Source: an uncultured Lachnospiraceae bacterium
GTDB lineage: Bacteria > Bacillota > Clostridia > Lachnospirales > Lachnospiraceae
DNA: 64,000 nucleotides
Assembly (NCBI GenBank): GCA_934351925.1
Contig: CAKRJT010000009.1
Location: 41,662-105,661 of the forward strand
Reading direction: 5' to 3'
The notes beneath the pieces were generated by a model, which searched no databases, was not told where the DNA came from, and worked only from the letters and a program-made list of their open reading frames with translations. The position numbers and the translations under genes are program-made. How positions within the stretch are numbered: the stretch's first letter is position 1; each line of letters starts with the position of its first letter. Shown in pieces: positions 1-8,355 of this stretch.

Positions 1-892
1 TATAAAACAGAAGATTTACAACAAATTTATCCGTGACATTTCCGCCTGCCGTAACCACAAGCGCGGCACAGGTCAGAAATGCGAACACACTGTTTACCGA
101 CACCTCAAAGAGCACCATCGGTCTGCGGCACATCTTCGTGTAGGACATACAGAATTTTCCATAATTGCTTATCGAGTCACGGAATTTTTTGAAAGTGAAC
201 ACCGACTGACCGAAGGTCTTTACAACCGGCATTCCTCTGACATACTCTACCGCCTGATTGTTCATGTCCTCGAGCGCGTCCTGATAATGCTTCATGTCCT
301 CAGCCATCTTCTTTCCCATCATTCCCGCCATGTTTACGAACGCGAGCACAACAGGGACAAGGCTTAAAAGTCCAAGCTTCCAGTCAAATATAAACAGCAT
401 GATGATGAGTGCCACCGGGGTGATCATCGCGTTGGCTGTATCCGGGAGCTGATGTGCAAGATATGTCTCCGTTGCCTCCGCTGACTCTGCTATTATCTTT
501 CTGACCTTTCCGCTTCCCATACTGTCGATGACTCCGAGCGGCAGCTTCTTCACATGATTAAGCGCCGTAACCTTCATATTCGCTGCAATTCTGAACGCCG
601 CCCTGTGCGAGCACAGCAGCGCCGCAAAATATACCAGCATGCTTATGAGCGCCATGACCACAGCCATCACACCGTTATGTACAATTCCCTCCGCTCTCGA
701 GAAATCGGGCATGACCTCGATTACCTCTTTTATGATTTTCCACAGATAGATAAACGGAAAAAGTGCAAGCACCGCACTCACCGCCGACATAATGATTGAC
801 GCATACGAAAAGCTCTTATAGCTGCCCGCATACGCCATGAGCCTCTTGAAAGCCGAGTCTTTCTTAGGGCTCTTCTCGTTTCCTTCCTTCAT
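1..892 (-). CDS. ABC transporter ATP-binding/permease protein, partial (N-terminal membrane part only)
   Basis: The gene runs off the left edge, so only about 297 N-terminal residues are visible and the ATPase domain is missing. The visible part is an ABC type-1 exporter membrane domain: helices near residues 28-60 (ASIIMSAVSAVLALFPFIY), 72-92, 155-195, and a coupling segment (NQAVEYVRGMPVVKTFGQS) typical of half-transporters of the YbtPQ/IrtAB or multidrug type. The start ATG (890-892) has AGGAGGT seven bases upstream. The upstream gap to the TetR gene carries a GTTAG-N6-CTAAC palindrome of DtxR type, like those before the feo genes, so iron-linked control and a metallophore role are plausible. 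That role is inference; a drug exporter is the alternative. A partner half-transporter probably lies beyond the edge. Confidence 0.85.
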   Translation of the reverse strand, partial: MKEGNEKSPKKDSAFKRLMAYAGSYKSFSYASIIMSAVSAVLALFPFIYLWKIIKEVIEVMPDFSRAEGIVHNGVMAVVMALISMLVYFAALLCSHRAAFRIAANMKVTALNHVKKLPLGVIDSMGSGKVRKIIAESAEATETYLAHQLPDTANAMITPVALIIMLFIFDWKLGLLSLVPVVLAFVNMAGMMGKKMAEDMKHYQDALEDMNNQAVEYVRGMPVVKTFGQSVFTFKKFRDSISNYGKFCMSYTKMCRRPMVLFEVSVNSVFAFLTCAALVVTAGGNVTDKFVVNLLFY

Positions 893-950
893 GGCTTTAC
901 CTCCTGATTTGTTTTGTTATATGTGCCAAACATTTAGCATATTCAGCTAA

Positions 951-976
951 GTTATGTTAGTTTCAGCTAACATAAC
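951..976. promoter_or_regulatory. Palindromic operator, DtxR-type iron box candidate
   Basis: A perfect 10-bp inverted repeat (GTTATGTTAG / CTAACATAAC, 6-base loop) contains the core GTTAG-TTTCAG-CTAAC at 956-971. It lies about 60 bases before the ABC transporter start. TTAG-N6-CTAA is the half-site arrangement of DtxR/IdeR boxes. The same core occurs before feoA and, less perfectly, before feoB in this window. Confidence 0.6.
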
Positions 977-982
977 CTCAAA

Positions 983-1009
983 TAAAAAGTTCCAAAAAAG
1001 GAACCTTTA
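983..1009 (-). terminator. Rho-independent terminator after tetR
   Basis: Read on the minus strand, AAAGGTTCC and GGAAC pair around a T6 loop and are followed by TTTTTATTT. It lies 26 bases after the TetR stop codon, separating that gene from the ABC transporter. Confidence 0.6.
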
Positions 1010-1034
1010 TCTGCTAAAAAAATGCAATTATTTA

Positions 1035-1658
1035 TCAATGAACAGCCATATCAAAAAGCCTCGCCCAGCCAGCTGTATAAAATTCGCGAAGCTGCCCAAG
1101 ATAGGTCTTAGCCTCGCCGATATCATTCTTATGAATGAGTAGCTCGAAAAATGCCGTGAACATGCCGCTCACAAGCACATGCTCAAGCTTCGTGTCTATC
1201 TGTCTTATGTCATTGCCGTTCCTTCTCATAAGCTCGACAAAATCATGTGTCGCCTGAACCTCCACCATCGACATCTCATGCACCATGTTCTCATATCTGG
1301 TGCCCTTAGAACATGTGAGTATGAGTCTGAATTCGTCCTCGTAGGCGTACATGTACTCGAGCATCTGCTCCATACAGTCACCGCTCACCTTTCCCATATT
1401 CTCCTGCTGGACATTCGCCTCAAGCTTCTTAAAACCGTTCTGCGTGCTGACATACATCTCCATAAGATGCCCATACTGCTCGGACACAAGCGCGTCAAAC
1501 AGCTTTTCCTTGCTGTCATAATAGCCGTAAAACGCTCCCGTAGTCACGCCCGCACTCTTCACAATATTTCTGAGCGATGCCCCCATAAAGCCCTTCTCAA
1601 GGAACTCCCTCTTTGCCGAAGCATGTATCTTTTCCAAGGTTGTCATTGTATTTTCCAT
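1035..1658 (-). CDS. TetR/AcrR family transcriptional regulator
   Basis: A 207-residue TetR-type repressor. The N-terminal helix-turn-helix spans about residues 8-55 (EKIHASAKREFLEKGF, SLRNIVKSAGVTTGAFYGYY, a classic TetR signature), followed by a ligand/dimer domain that is not recognisable by sequence. Length is usual for the family. The start ATG has GGAG five to ten bases upstream. An 11-bp inverted repeat just before the gene is a likely autoregulatory operator. It lies directly upstream of the left-edge ABC transporter in the same direction, and may control it in response to a transported or toxic compound. The ligand is unknown. Confidence 0.9.
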   Translation of the reverse strand: MENTMTTLEKIHASAKREFLEKGFMGASLRNIVKSAGVTTGAFYGYYDSKEKLFDALVSEQYGHLMEMYVSTQNGFKKLEANVQQENMGKVSGDCMEQMLEYMYAYEDEFRLILTCSKGTRYENMVHEMSMVEVQATHDFVELMRRNGNDIRQIDTKLEHVLVSGMFTAFFELLIHKNDIGEAKTYLGQLREFYTAGWARLFDMAVH

Positions 1659-1695
1659 GTAATCTCCACTCCTTTTGCGTTACAGCCGCAAACAG

Positions 1696-1731
1696 GTGAT
1701 GTAACAATGTTATATAGCACTGTTACATCAC
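1696..1731. promoter_or_regulatory. TetR operator candidate
   Basis: Perfect 11-bp inverted repeat GTGATGTAACA / TGTTACATCAC with a 14-base spacer, 38 bases before the TetR start codon and after the OhrR-like gene. Position and symmetry fit an autoregulatory TetR operator. Confidence 0.65.
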
Positions 1732-1770
1732 TTGTTATAAACCATATATGAACATTTGTCAATATGTTTT

Positions 1771-2214
1771 TTACTCCTCAAATCCTACAAGGAGCTTGTG
1801 CAGTATCCTGTACAGCTCCCCCGCCTCCTGCGGTTCAAGCTTCACACAGCCTGCCATTTGGTGCGGTACCTTTACAGCCTCATCTTTCAGCACCTCACCC
1901 TCAGGGGTTATGGCGATTATGAGCACGCGCTCGTCCTTGTCGTCCCTGTTCCTTGCGACGAGCCCCTTCTGTTCGAGCCGCTTTAACAGCGGGGTTAATG
2001 TCCCGGAGTCGAGATACAGCCTCTTCCCCAAATCCTTCACATTAATCTCCTTCTCCTCCCACAGCACCATCATCGCAATGTACTGTGTATAGGTCAAATC
2101 AAGCTCGTCGAGAAACGGCTTATACCGCCTCACAATCTCCTTCGCGCATGCATAGAGCGGAAAACATAGCTGATTGTCCAGCCTTAATGCATCGTACTTC
2201 TCTTTGTCACTCAT
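1771..2214 (-). CDS. MarR-family organic-peroxide sensor, OhrR type
   Basis: A 147-residue MarR regulator. The N-terminal stretch LDNQLCFPLYACAKE matches OhrR, with the peroxide-sensing cysteine at residue 17 (equivalent to Cys15 of B. subtilis OhrR). A winged helix follows (NVKDLGKRLYLDSGTLTPLLKRL, then RNRDDKDERVLII). The ATG at 2214 was chosen over upstream ATGs because AGGAG lies five bases before it. It follows the glutathione peroxidase by 26 bases on the same strand, so the two form an operon. OhrR-like boxes before the peroxidase gene support peroxide-responsive self-regulation. Confidence 0.9.
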   Translation of the reverse strand: MSDKEKYDALRLDNQLCFPLYACAKEIVRRYKPFLDELDLTYTQYIAMMVLWEEKEINVKDLGKRLYLDSGTLTPLLKRLEQKGLVARNRDDKDERVLIIAITPEGEVLKDEAVKVPHQMAGCVKLEPQEAGELYRILHKLLVGFEE

Positions 2215-2240
2215 AAAATCTCCTACAATAGTCATCAATC

Positions 2241-2786
2241 CTACAAAAGCTCTTTTATCTTTTCCTCGACAAGTGCCATATCCGCCGTCGGCTCAAAGCG
2301 CTCCACAACATTTCCATCCCTATCAATCAGGAACTTCGTAAAATTCCACTTGATATCCGGGTTGGTCATAAAATCCGGCTGCAATCTCTCCAATCTGCTC
2401 TGTAGCATCGTCGCCAGCGGATTTTCCTCGTCGAAGCCCTCAAAGCCCTTCTGCTCCTTCAAAAATTTATAAAGCGGGTGTGCGTTCTCTCCGTTGACCT
2501 CTATCTTGGCGTAATGCTTAAACTTAATTCCAAACTTCGCATCACATAAGGAGACAATCTCCTCATTCGTCTCCGGCGCCTGATTTCCGAACTGGTTGCA
2601 CGGGAAATCCAGTATCTCCAAGCCCTGAGCCTGATACTTCTCATACAAATCCTGCAGATCATCGTACTGCGGCGTAAAACCGCACCTGGTCGCCGTGTTC
2701 ACCACCAGCACCACATTCCCGCGGTACTCCTCCATCTTATGCACTCTTCCTATTACGTCCTCTGCCTCAAAATCATAAAAACTCAT
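2241..2786 (-). CDS. Glutathione peroxidase family peroxidase (cysteine type)
   Basis: A 181-residue thiol peroxidase of the GPx/BsaA family that reduces peroxides, probably with thioredoxin rather than glutathione in this kind of organism (family knowledge). The catalytic motif NTATRCGFTPQY has a Cys at residue 35, not selenocysteine; FPCNQFGNQ and WNFTKFL supply the conserved Gln, Trp and Asn. The ATG at 2786 was chosen for the GGAGG upstream; an in-frame extension to 2840 has no ribosome site and would run through the operator. It is the first gene of an operon with the OhrR-like regulator. Confidence 0.93.
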   Translation of the reverse strand: MSFYDFEAEDVIGRVHKMEEYRGNVVLVVNTATRCGFTPQYDDLQDLYEKYQAQGLEILDFPCNQFGNQAPETNEEIVSLCDAKFGIKFKHYAKIEVNGENAHPLYKFLKEQKGFEGFDEENPLATMLQSRLERLQPDFMTNPDIKWNFTKFLIDRDGNVVERFEPTADMALVEEKIKELL

Positions 2787-2829
2787 TGCAGTGCCTCCTT
2801 TGATTGTGTGTTTGTGCTTGGTAAATTTA

Positions 2830-2856
2830 ATTGTGTACAATTACATTGTGTACAAT
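2830..2856. promoter_or_regulatory. OhrR-type operator, two adjacent near-palindromes
   Basis: The 12-mer ATTGTGTACAAT occurs twice with 15-base spacing (2830-2841 and 2845-2856). Between them they form TACAATTACATTGTG (2836-2850), close to the TACAATT-AATTGTA box of B. subtilis OhrR. It lies about 50 bases before the peroxidase start. Confidence 0.7.
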
Positions 2857-2873
2857 CTTTATGGATATAGAAT

Positions 2874-2905
2874 ACAACCTATTGATGAGTTTGTCAATAG
2901 GTTGT
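2874..2905. promoter_or_regulatory. Perfect 12-bp inverted repeat
   Basis: ACAACCTATTGA / TCAATAGGTTGT with an 8-base spacer, between the end of the AlbA_2 gene and the peroxidase promoter. It could be a second operator of the peroxidase operon or a weak terminator of the AlbA_2 gene; there is no T-run on either side. Confidence 0.5.
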
Positions 2906-2926
2906 GCACAATTTACTGTCATTCAC

Positions 2927-4378
2927 TTACTTAATTTTCCATTCCCCACCATTATCAGGACCTTTTCGTTCTATGATACCTTTATCCTTTAATTCAGATA
3001 TATATCTTGCAATTGTTCTATCCGTAACATCTAAGGCTATTCTTAATTCATCAATAGAAATATTCGGTTTTTCCGAAATCATTTTCAGAATCTCACACGC
3101 TTTTGAGAGCTTCTTCTTAGAATATTCCGGTATTAACTTCCTGATTTTTTCTTCAGAAATTTCTATGACATTTTCTATGATATTTTCTATGACATTTTCA
3201 TTCGCTTGTGCTGAATAACCAGCACCATAATTCAAATTATATAAAGTTAATGTAAAATCATCATTATCTGCCTCAAAAACCGGCATCTTAGTCTCGTCAA
3301 ATTCAACCTGTCCCTCATAGTCTGCCAATATCTTCTTAAACCCACTACCTCTACGCTCCATGTACTTCAAACGGCTGAAAATGTCAGCTAATATCGGGTT
3401 TCTTCGCTTTGATGGGATTTTCAACAAATCTTTTCCCTCCAAAGATATCCCGCTTACCATTCCACCCGGTGAATATATCTCGACTCTATCGTCAAACATA
3501 TCTATGTGGACTTCACTGCCTATCTCCATATAACTTCTATGAATCAATGCATTTACTACGCCTTCGAGCACTGCTCTATCCGGATAATCAGGCATTTCAA
3601 TTCTGCCGTCACCAACCTTACGCCATGCTTTCCTGGAATTATTTCTGACAAAATCTGTTCCTGCCTGTAACAGTGTAACAAGACTGCCTGTATATTCCTT
3701 ATCATCAAGTGCATCAACTATTCCCGATGCCTTGGTAAGTCCATTCCATCTTGTACAAAACAATCTGGAATGACGCACCGGAGATTCGTCTGCCAGAAGT
3801 GCTCCTGCATTTGTCAAATTTCCTTTTTCATCAATTAAGCCAAAAGATTCATAATCTGTATCTTCAAATATATTTCCTGTTCTCTGCTTATATACCGATT
3901 TTAATTTTGTGAAAGACATGTTATTAAAATCATATCTTGATTTCAAGCTATCATAACTTTCACCACTTCCGCGAAGAACTAACTCCCTTAACTGTGAAGG
4001 AGTCGCCGGAACACTTTCATTTCCAATACGCATAAATGCAATAAGTTGTCCATCTCCCTCATAATAGTATGGTGTCTGCTGACCCTTCATAACCTCCACA
4101 ATAACAAAAAGTTTATCACCATCTTTTTCAAAGGAAAGTTTAAACTCTGGTATCGGATTTAAGTGTGTTTTAATCAACTCGCTGATTGTCTCTGCATCTC
4201 CTTCAGCATCTGCAAGCCCTACCAGTTCGTTATCATCTGCCACACCAAATATAAGCTTGCCACCATAGCCATTCGCAAATGCGCTGACACTCTTACCCCA
4301 GCTTTTAGGCTTCTTCGTCTCAAGTGCAAGCTTTTTATCGTAATCAGTTGCTTCGCCAATAAGTTGTTTTATTTCCAT
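2927..4378 (-). CDS. AlbA_2 (Schlafen-like) domain putative DNA-binding regulator
   Basis: A 483-residue protein. Residues 1-130 form the AlbA_2/Schlafen AAA_4 domain (LETKKPKSWGKSVSAFANGYGGKLIFGVADD). The middle is an ATP-binding-like C-terminal region of the 'RNA-binding/ATP-dependent helicase-related' family (ALIHRSYMEIGSEVHI, PSKRRNPILADIFSRL, MERRGSGFKKI). The end is a winged helix (NISIDELRIALDVTDRTIARYISELKDKG). Between them is a short ENVIE-type repeat of about 15 residues. Members are common solitary regulators in Clostridia and phage-defence neighbourhoods; the target here is unknown. It stands alone on its strand, with a weak GGAAG ribosome site. Confidence 0.85.
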   Translation of the reverse strand: MEIKQLIGEATDYDKKLALETKKPKSWGKSVSAFANGYGGKLIFGVADDNELVGLADAEGDAETISELIKTHLNPIPEFKLSFEKDGDKLFVIVEVMKGQQTPYYYEGDGQLIAFMRIGNESVPATPSQLRELVLRGSGESYDSLKSRYDFNNMSFTKLKSVYKQRTGNIFEDTDYESFGLIDEKGNLTNAGALLADESPVRHSRLFCTRWNGLTKASGIVDALDDKEYTGSLVTLLQAGTDFVRNNSRKAWRKVGDGRIEMPDYPDRAVLEGVVNALIHRSYMEIGSEVHIDMFDDRVEIYSPGGMVSGISLEGKDLLKIPSKRRNPILADIFSRLKYMERRGSGFKKILADYEGQVEFDETKMPVFEADNDDFTLTLYNLNYGAGYSAQANENVIENIIENVIEISEEKIRKLIPEYSKKKLSKACEILKMISEKPNISIDELRIALDVTDRTIARYISELKDKGIIERKGPDNGGEWKIK

Positions 4379-4516
4379 ACAATATCACTTCCTTCTTTGC
4401 ATATATTCTCATTTTTACATATCTCACTTTAAAGAATACCATGCAATCCCACTTTCTCGCAATAACAATCGTCCTTTTCTACCATTGTTTTATCTATTTT
4501 AACCTCTTATTTAACT

Positions 4517-6685
4517 TTACAGGCAAACATATGTAAATACACACTCATCCACATATTCCCCCTTGTCCCCAACAACATGTCCGACCGCCCGTATGTTGTT
4601 CTCCCCTTTTTTAAGCCTGATATTGCAGGCAACAAACACTCCATTCCCCCTGTTGTCCATCTCCCCGATGTTCACACCATTTACAATGAGTGTAACGCTG
4701 TCACAGTTGGAGTACACCTTCACATAGGTATCCTCGCTCTCCCTGTCGACATAGCGTGAGCTTGTGATATGTACGAAGCTGTCCGCCTTATTCCAGTTGG
4801 CCTTGTACAGGTAAAAGCTGTCCTTGCGGATTTTTCTGTCACCTGTGACAAGTCCCTTATCATTTAACGCAATCTGACCGCCCTCATTTCTCGAATCAAC
4901 CGCAAAGTCAAAAAGCACCCATACAAACGTAGCCCACAGGCATTCATGTGTGTTAATATATTTAAGTGCCTGCTCGTGCATGATGCTCTGATACTCCTCG
5001 GGATGCCACTGCCCCCATGCAAGCAGTCCGTTCTTCTCAAGCTCCGGATAGAGCTCGTGCTGATTTACGTTTGCACCCCAGCCGTACTCGGATATACCCA
5101 TCGGTCTGTTGTCAAATGAAGCCTTCCTGTCCATAAGCTGCTCAAAATTGCCGTCAAAATTCTTGTCCGGATACCAACCCGGATATATATTCCACGCCGC
5201 AATATCGGATTTCCAGCCTATATTGTTCGTAAAGTCCGCATAGTCAGCCGTGCCTCTCTGGTTCATGGCATAATCGCGGTTGATTGCCTGCGTCGTGTAT
5301 CTGCCCGAAGTGTCCTCACTGTGTGCAAGCTCATCGAGACCATAGACAAGCTGCTTTGCGTTTATAAAGCTGCTCGCACTGTTAGCACCATTGCCTATCT
5401 CATTTTGAAGTCCCCAGAAAATGACGGAGGGTCTGTTGTACTGCTGCCTCATAAGCTCCACAAGCTGCCTTTGGGTATTCTCCGCGAACTCAGACGACTC
5501 GCCGAGCGCGTTCACAAGCGGTATCTCCGTCCACAGGACAATACCGTTCTCATCGCACAGGTCATAAAAATAATCCGTGTGAGGATAATGGCACAGCCTG
5601 ACCGCATTTACGCCAAGCTCCTTGATTATGTTGACATCCTCCTCATGCTCTGCCTCTGTCAGTGCATTTCCCATCCCTTTATAGAACTGATGCCTGTTCA
5701 CGCCTCTGAGCGGATGCGGTCTGCCGTTTAAGAAAAAACCCTTTTCCTTGTCAACGTAAAAATATCTGAATCCGATCTTATCGCTCACCCTGTCAAGCAC
5801 GGCATCACCGTCTGATATGCTGACATTTACGGTATATCTGTAACCCACGTCCTGATTTTTCCTGCCGCGCTCATAGCTGATTCCCTGCCAAATATGCGGC
5901 TTTTCAACCCTGACCGTCCTCTCAAAATCCACGCTTCTGCCAGCCGGAACCGTGATTTTCTCCGTGACTGCCTCGGGCGCATTATCTCCTTCAAGCTGCA
6001 CCTTTAACATGATGCATTTGTCCTCGTCACCGTCATTTACAAGCGTCGTCCTGATATCCACAGTCCCCATATTTTCCGGTTCAGTCATGCTTCTGACATT
6101 CGGCGTTGTGAGAAAAAGTCCCGAAGAACCATTGTTTTCAAGGTCAAAATGCAGCTTGTCAACAACGACAAGGTACACTCTTCTGTAGATGCCTCCGCAC
6201 ATGTTAAAATCAGCCGATATCGGAGCAATCGCCTCATCGTGCGTGTTGTCGACCCTGACCGCAAGGATATTCCGCCCTTTGACAAGGAACTGCGTTATGT
6301 CAAACCTGAAAGCCGTGTAGCCGCCCTTGTGCGTGTATTCGGCACCGCCGTTAAATGGCACATGCTTTCCGTTCACATACAAATCCGTCTTCTGGTTTGC
6401 ACCGTTAAATTCAAGAAATATCTTTTTCCCTTCAAATTTTTCATCATATTCAAGTACTTTTCTGTACCAGAATGCTGTGCGGAGATAGTCGTTGCCTCCG
6501 TCCTCCGCGTCCTTGATGTTCCATGTGTGTGGAATGTCGACGAGCTCCCATGCGCTGTCGTCATAGGAAATTTCCGTAACCTCGGAAGCATCAAGCGACT
6601 CGCCACCGAAACGCCAGCCATCGCACATATCCCTCAAATATTCACTGCCACGTCCGCTTGACGTGTATGCGGTATTTTTATTCAT
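4517..6685 (-). CDS. Glycoside hydrolase family 2 (beta-galactosidase-like)
   Basis: A protein of about 722 residues with the GH2 plan: jelly-roll sugar-binding domain (DIPHTWN, AVRVDNTHDEAIAPISADFNMCGGIYR), immunoglobulin-like domain, TIM barrel, and a short C-terminal Ig-like domain. The acid/base Glu is in LQNEIGNG (about residue 428) and the nucleophile Glu in ISEYGWG (about residue 532). No signal peptide, so it probably acts in the cytoplasm on imported oligosaccharides with terminal beta-galactosyl or related sugars. ATG at 6685 is preferred; a GTG nine bases upstream is an alternative. The exact substrate cannot be read from the sequence. Confidence 0.9.
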   Translation of the reverse strand: MNKNTAYTSSGRGSEYLRDMCDGWRFGGESLDASEVTEISYDDSAWELVDIPHTWNIKDAEDGGNDYLRTAFWYRKVLEYDEKFEGKKIFLEFNGANQKTDLYVNGKHVPFNGGAEYTHKGGYTAFRFDITQFLVKGRNILAVRVDNTHDEAIAPISADFNMCGGIYRRVYLVVVDKLHFDLENNGSSGLFLTTPNVRSMTEPENMGTVDIRTTLVNDGDEDKCIMLKVQLEGDNAPEAVTEKITVPAGRSVDFERTVRVEKPHIWQGISYERGRKNQDVGYRYTVNVSISDGDAVLDRVSDKIGFRYFYVDKEKGFFLNGRPHPLRGVNRHQFYKGMGNALTEAEHEEDVNIIKELGVNAVRLCHYPHTDYFYDLCDENGIVLWTEIPLVNALGESSEFAENTQRQLVELMRQQYNRPSVIFWGLQNEIGNGANSASSFINAKQLVYGLDELAHSEDTSGRYTTQAINRDYAMNQRGTADYADFTNNIGWKSDIAAWNIYPGWYPDKNFDGNFEQLMDRKASFDNRPMGISEYGWGANVNQHELYPELEKNGLLAWGQWHPEEYQSIMHEQALKYINTHECLWATFVWVLFDFAVDSRNEGGQIALNDKGLVTGDRKIRKDSFYLYKANWNKADSFVHITSSRYVDRESEDTYVKVYSNCDSVTLIVNGVNIGEMDNRGNGVFVACNIRLKKGENNIRAVGHVVGDKGEYVDECVFTYVCL

Positions 6686-6694
6686 AATCTGCAC

Positions 6695-6877
6695 CCCAAT
6701 CCTCTTTCATATTATCCAAAAACCAAATATTTTAAAAGTTTATCATATATAAAAAATACCGCAAACCGTCCTCTTACACAATGTAATATTCTATGACATT
6801 ATGCACATTTTATGCCCGACATATAGCTTTCCAAATCGACAGCCACACTACATATCACGACTTTTCAGTGCCTCAAT
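6695..6877. other. Intergenic spacer between rsgA and the GH2 gene
   Basis: A 183-bp AT-rich spacer. It should hold the promoter of the GH2 gene. No clear operator, terminator or small gene is visible. Confidence 0.4.
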
Positions 6878-7951
6878 CTACTGCTGACGCCTACCCCTGT
6901 TAATCTGTCTTCTCTTTATAGCAACCGCTTTCCTGTTAAAATTTCTCTCGCTCTCACTTTTAAGCCCCCTATAAAGCTCATACCGCTCTGCAGACAGGCT
7001 TCCGTCCGCTATCGCAGCCTTTATCGCGCAGCCGGGCTCGGTGTTATGGTGACAGTCCCTGAATTTGCAGCATTTCTCAAGCTCAACAATGTCCGCAAAG
7101 GTATCGTCAATTCCTTCCTCCACATCGCACATGCCAAGCTCCCTCATGCCCGGGGTGTCGACTATCGTGACATCGTTTGGAAGCATAAAGAGCTGTCTGG
7201 TCGTCGTGGTGTGCCTTCCCCTCGAGTCGCGCTCCCTGACTGCTCCCGTTTTCATAACCTCACTGCCTGAAATCGCATTTATGAGAGTGGATTTTCCCAC
7301 ACCTGACGAGCCCATAAGCGCTATGGTAACTCCAGCTCTGCAATATTCCAGAAGCTCACTCATTCCGTCGGAATTTACGGCACTGACCGCGTGCACCTTC
7401 ACATTTCCTGCCGCCGCCATGACCTCGTTCACATAGTCCTCCACATTCCGGCACAAATCCGCCTTCGTGAGCACGACTACCGGCGTGACCTCCCCTGTTT
7501 TTGCCACTGCAATATAGCGCAGTATTCTGTTCACATTAAAATTGTCGTTGAGCGAGCACACTATAAAGCAGTAGTCGACATTCGCCACCATCTCCTGCTC
7601 AAGCGAATTTTTCATGCTGTGGTCGCTCGGATACGGGCGCTTCAACATATTTTTTCTGTCACACACCTTTACAATTCTGCTCTCACCCGATGGCTGATAG
7701 TCGAACTCGACATAATCGCCGACCATCGGAAATTCAAGCTCGTCATGGTAAAAACTTCCCCTGCACTTTGCCGGAAGCTCCCTGCCCTCAAAAAGAATCG
7801 TAAACATATTCTTCTGCACATTGCATATGCGCCCTGTACATCTGCCGTTATTGACACCACTGCTGATTACATTGTCTCTAATTTCATTATTGCTGTTTTC
7901 CCTGATATTTTCATTAATATTTTTATTGCTGTAATTATTATTTTTTGACAT
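6878..7951 (-). CDS. rsgA: Ribosome small subunit-dependent GTPase A
   Basis: A 357-residue circularly permuted GTPase that assists late 30S maturation. An OB-fold comes first, then the permuted G motifs: TKAD (G4, about residue 162), GSSGVGKST (G1, 214) and DTPG (G3, 265). A zinc knuckle with Cys295, Cys300, His302 and Cys308 (CCKFRDCHHNTEPGC) follows. The N-terminus has an unusual Asn-rich tail of about 35 residues (NNNYSNKNINENI) before the OB-fold. The start ATG has GAGG upstream. It is preceded by a strong promoter and an independent terminator about 100 bases before the start, so its expression may involve readthrough. Confidence 0.95.
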   Translation of the reverse strand: MSKNNNYSNKNINENIRENSNNEIRDNVISSGVNNGRCTGRICNVQKNMFTILFEGRELPAKCRGSFYHDELEFPMVGDYVEFDYQPSGESRIVKVCDRKNMLKRPYPSDHSMKNSLEQEMVANVDYCFIVCSLNDNFNVNRILRYIAVAKTGEVTPVVVLTKADLCRNVEDYVNEVMAAAGNVKVHAVSAVNSDGMSELLEYCRAGVTIALMGSSGVGKSTLINAISGSEVMKTGAVRERDSRGRHTTTTRQLFMLPNDVTIVDTPGMRELGMCDVEEGIDDTFADIVELEKCCKFRDCHHNTEPGCAIKAAIADGSLSAERYELYRGLKSESERNFNRKAVAIKRRQINRGRRQQ

Positions 7952-8046
7952 TTTTTAGTCCTCTCCTATACAAAAATCAATACTTTCAGGTACATGATTA
8001 TGTTTTTTAGGACTACCTCGGCACATTCTCATGCACCTGTCAGGGC

Positions 8047-8079
8047 AAAAAAAGACCGCAGCAAAAACTGCCACGGTCT
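8047..8079 (-). terminator. Rho-independent terminator upstream of rsgA
   Basis: On the minus strand AGACCG and CGGTCT enclose TGGCAGTTTTTGCTG and are followed by seven T residues. It ends the transcript that starts near 8295 and lies about 95 bases before the rsgA start codon. Confidence 0.75.
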
Positions 8080-8296
8080 ATCAGCCAATATAGTATAAAT
8101 TTTTAACGGAAATTTAAACTCCGCCCTGCTGCCTGTCCACAGTCAAAACTGCGAAAATCAGAACTTATCACAAATCAAAACCGAGGTAATCACACAATAT
8201 TCAATTACAATCTCCAACTCTGCATATCTCATAATGAACTACCTCGCTTTCTTAGAATTATTCTTTAGGAATTACCTAAACTGTTTTCCGGTTACA
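8047..8296 (-). ncRNA. Candidate small RNA or leader RNA of about 250 nt
   Basis: A near-perfect sigma-A promoter at 8302-8331 and a strong terminator at 8047-8079 define a short unit with no large gene. Visible structure includes hairpin TTTAGG-TAATT-CCTAAA near the 5' end and a long-range 7-bp pair CGAGGTA (8240-8246) with TACCTCG (8182-8188). A second CCGAGGTA at 8013-8020, after the terminator, could compete for the same partner, suggesting an attenuator. A 24-codon reading frame with GAGGT upstream lies at 8158-8232. I do not recognise a riboswitch class or a T-box; a 6S-like RNA is possible but unproven. Confidence 0.5.
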
Positions 8297-8301
8297 GGGT
8301 G

Positions 8302-8331
8302 ATTATATTGCCATAATGCTTGTTTTGTCAA
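8302..8331 (-). promoter_or_regulatory. Strong sigma-A promoter
   Basis: On the minus strand TTGACA (8326-8331) and TATAAT (8302-8307) are separated by 18 bases. Both hexamers match consensus exactly. It reads towards the candidate small RNA and rsgA. Confidence 0.8.
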
Positions 8332-8355
8332 GAAGTATTTATCACGTTTTCTGCT

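Noticed and set aside
1179..1751. Large plus-strand open frame opposite tetR
   Set aside because: It mirrors the TetR coding frame and lacks a ribosome site or family likeness.
8047..8296. T-box or known riboswitch before rsgA
   Set aside because: No T-box GGTGG-like motif or other known aptamer core is visible; kept only as an unclassified RNA candidate.
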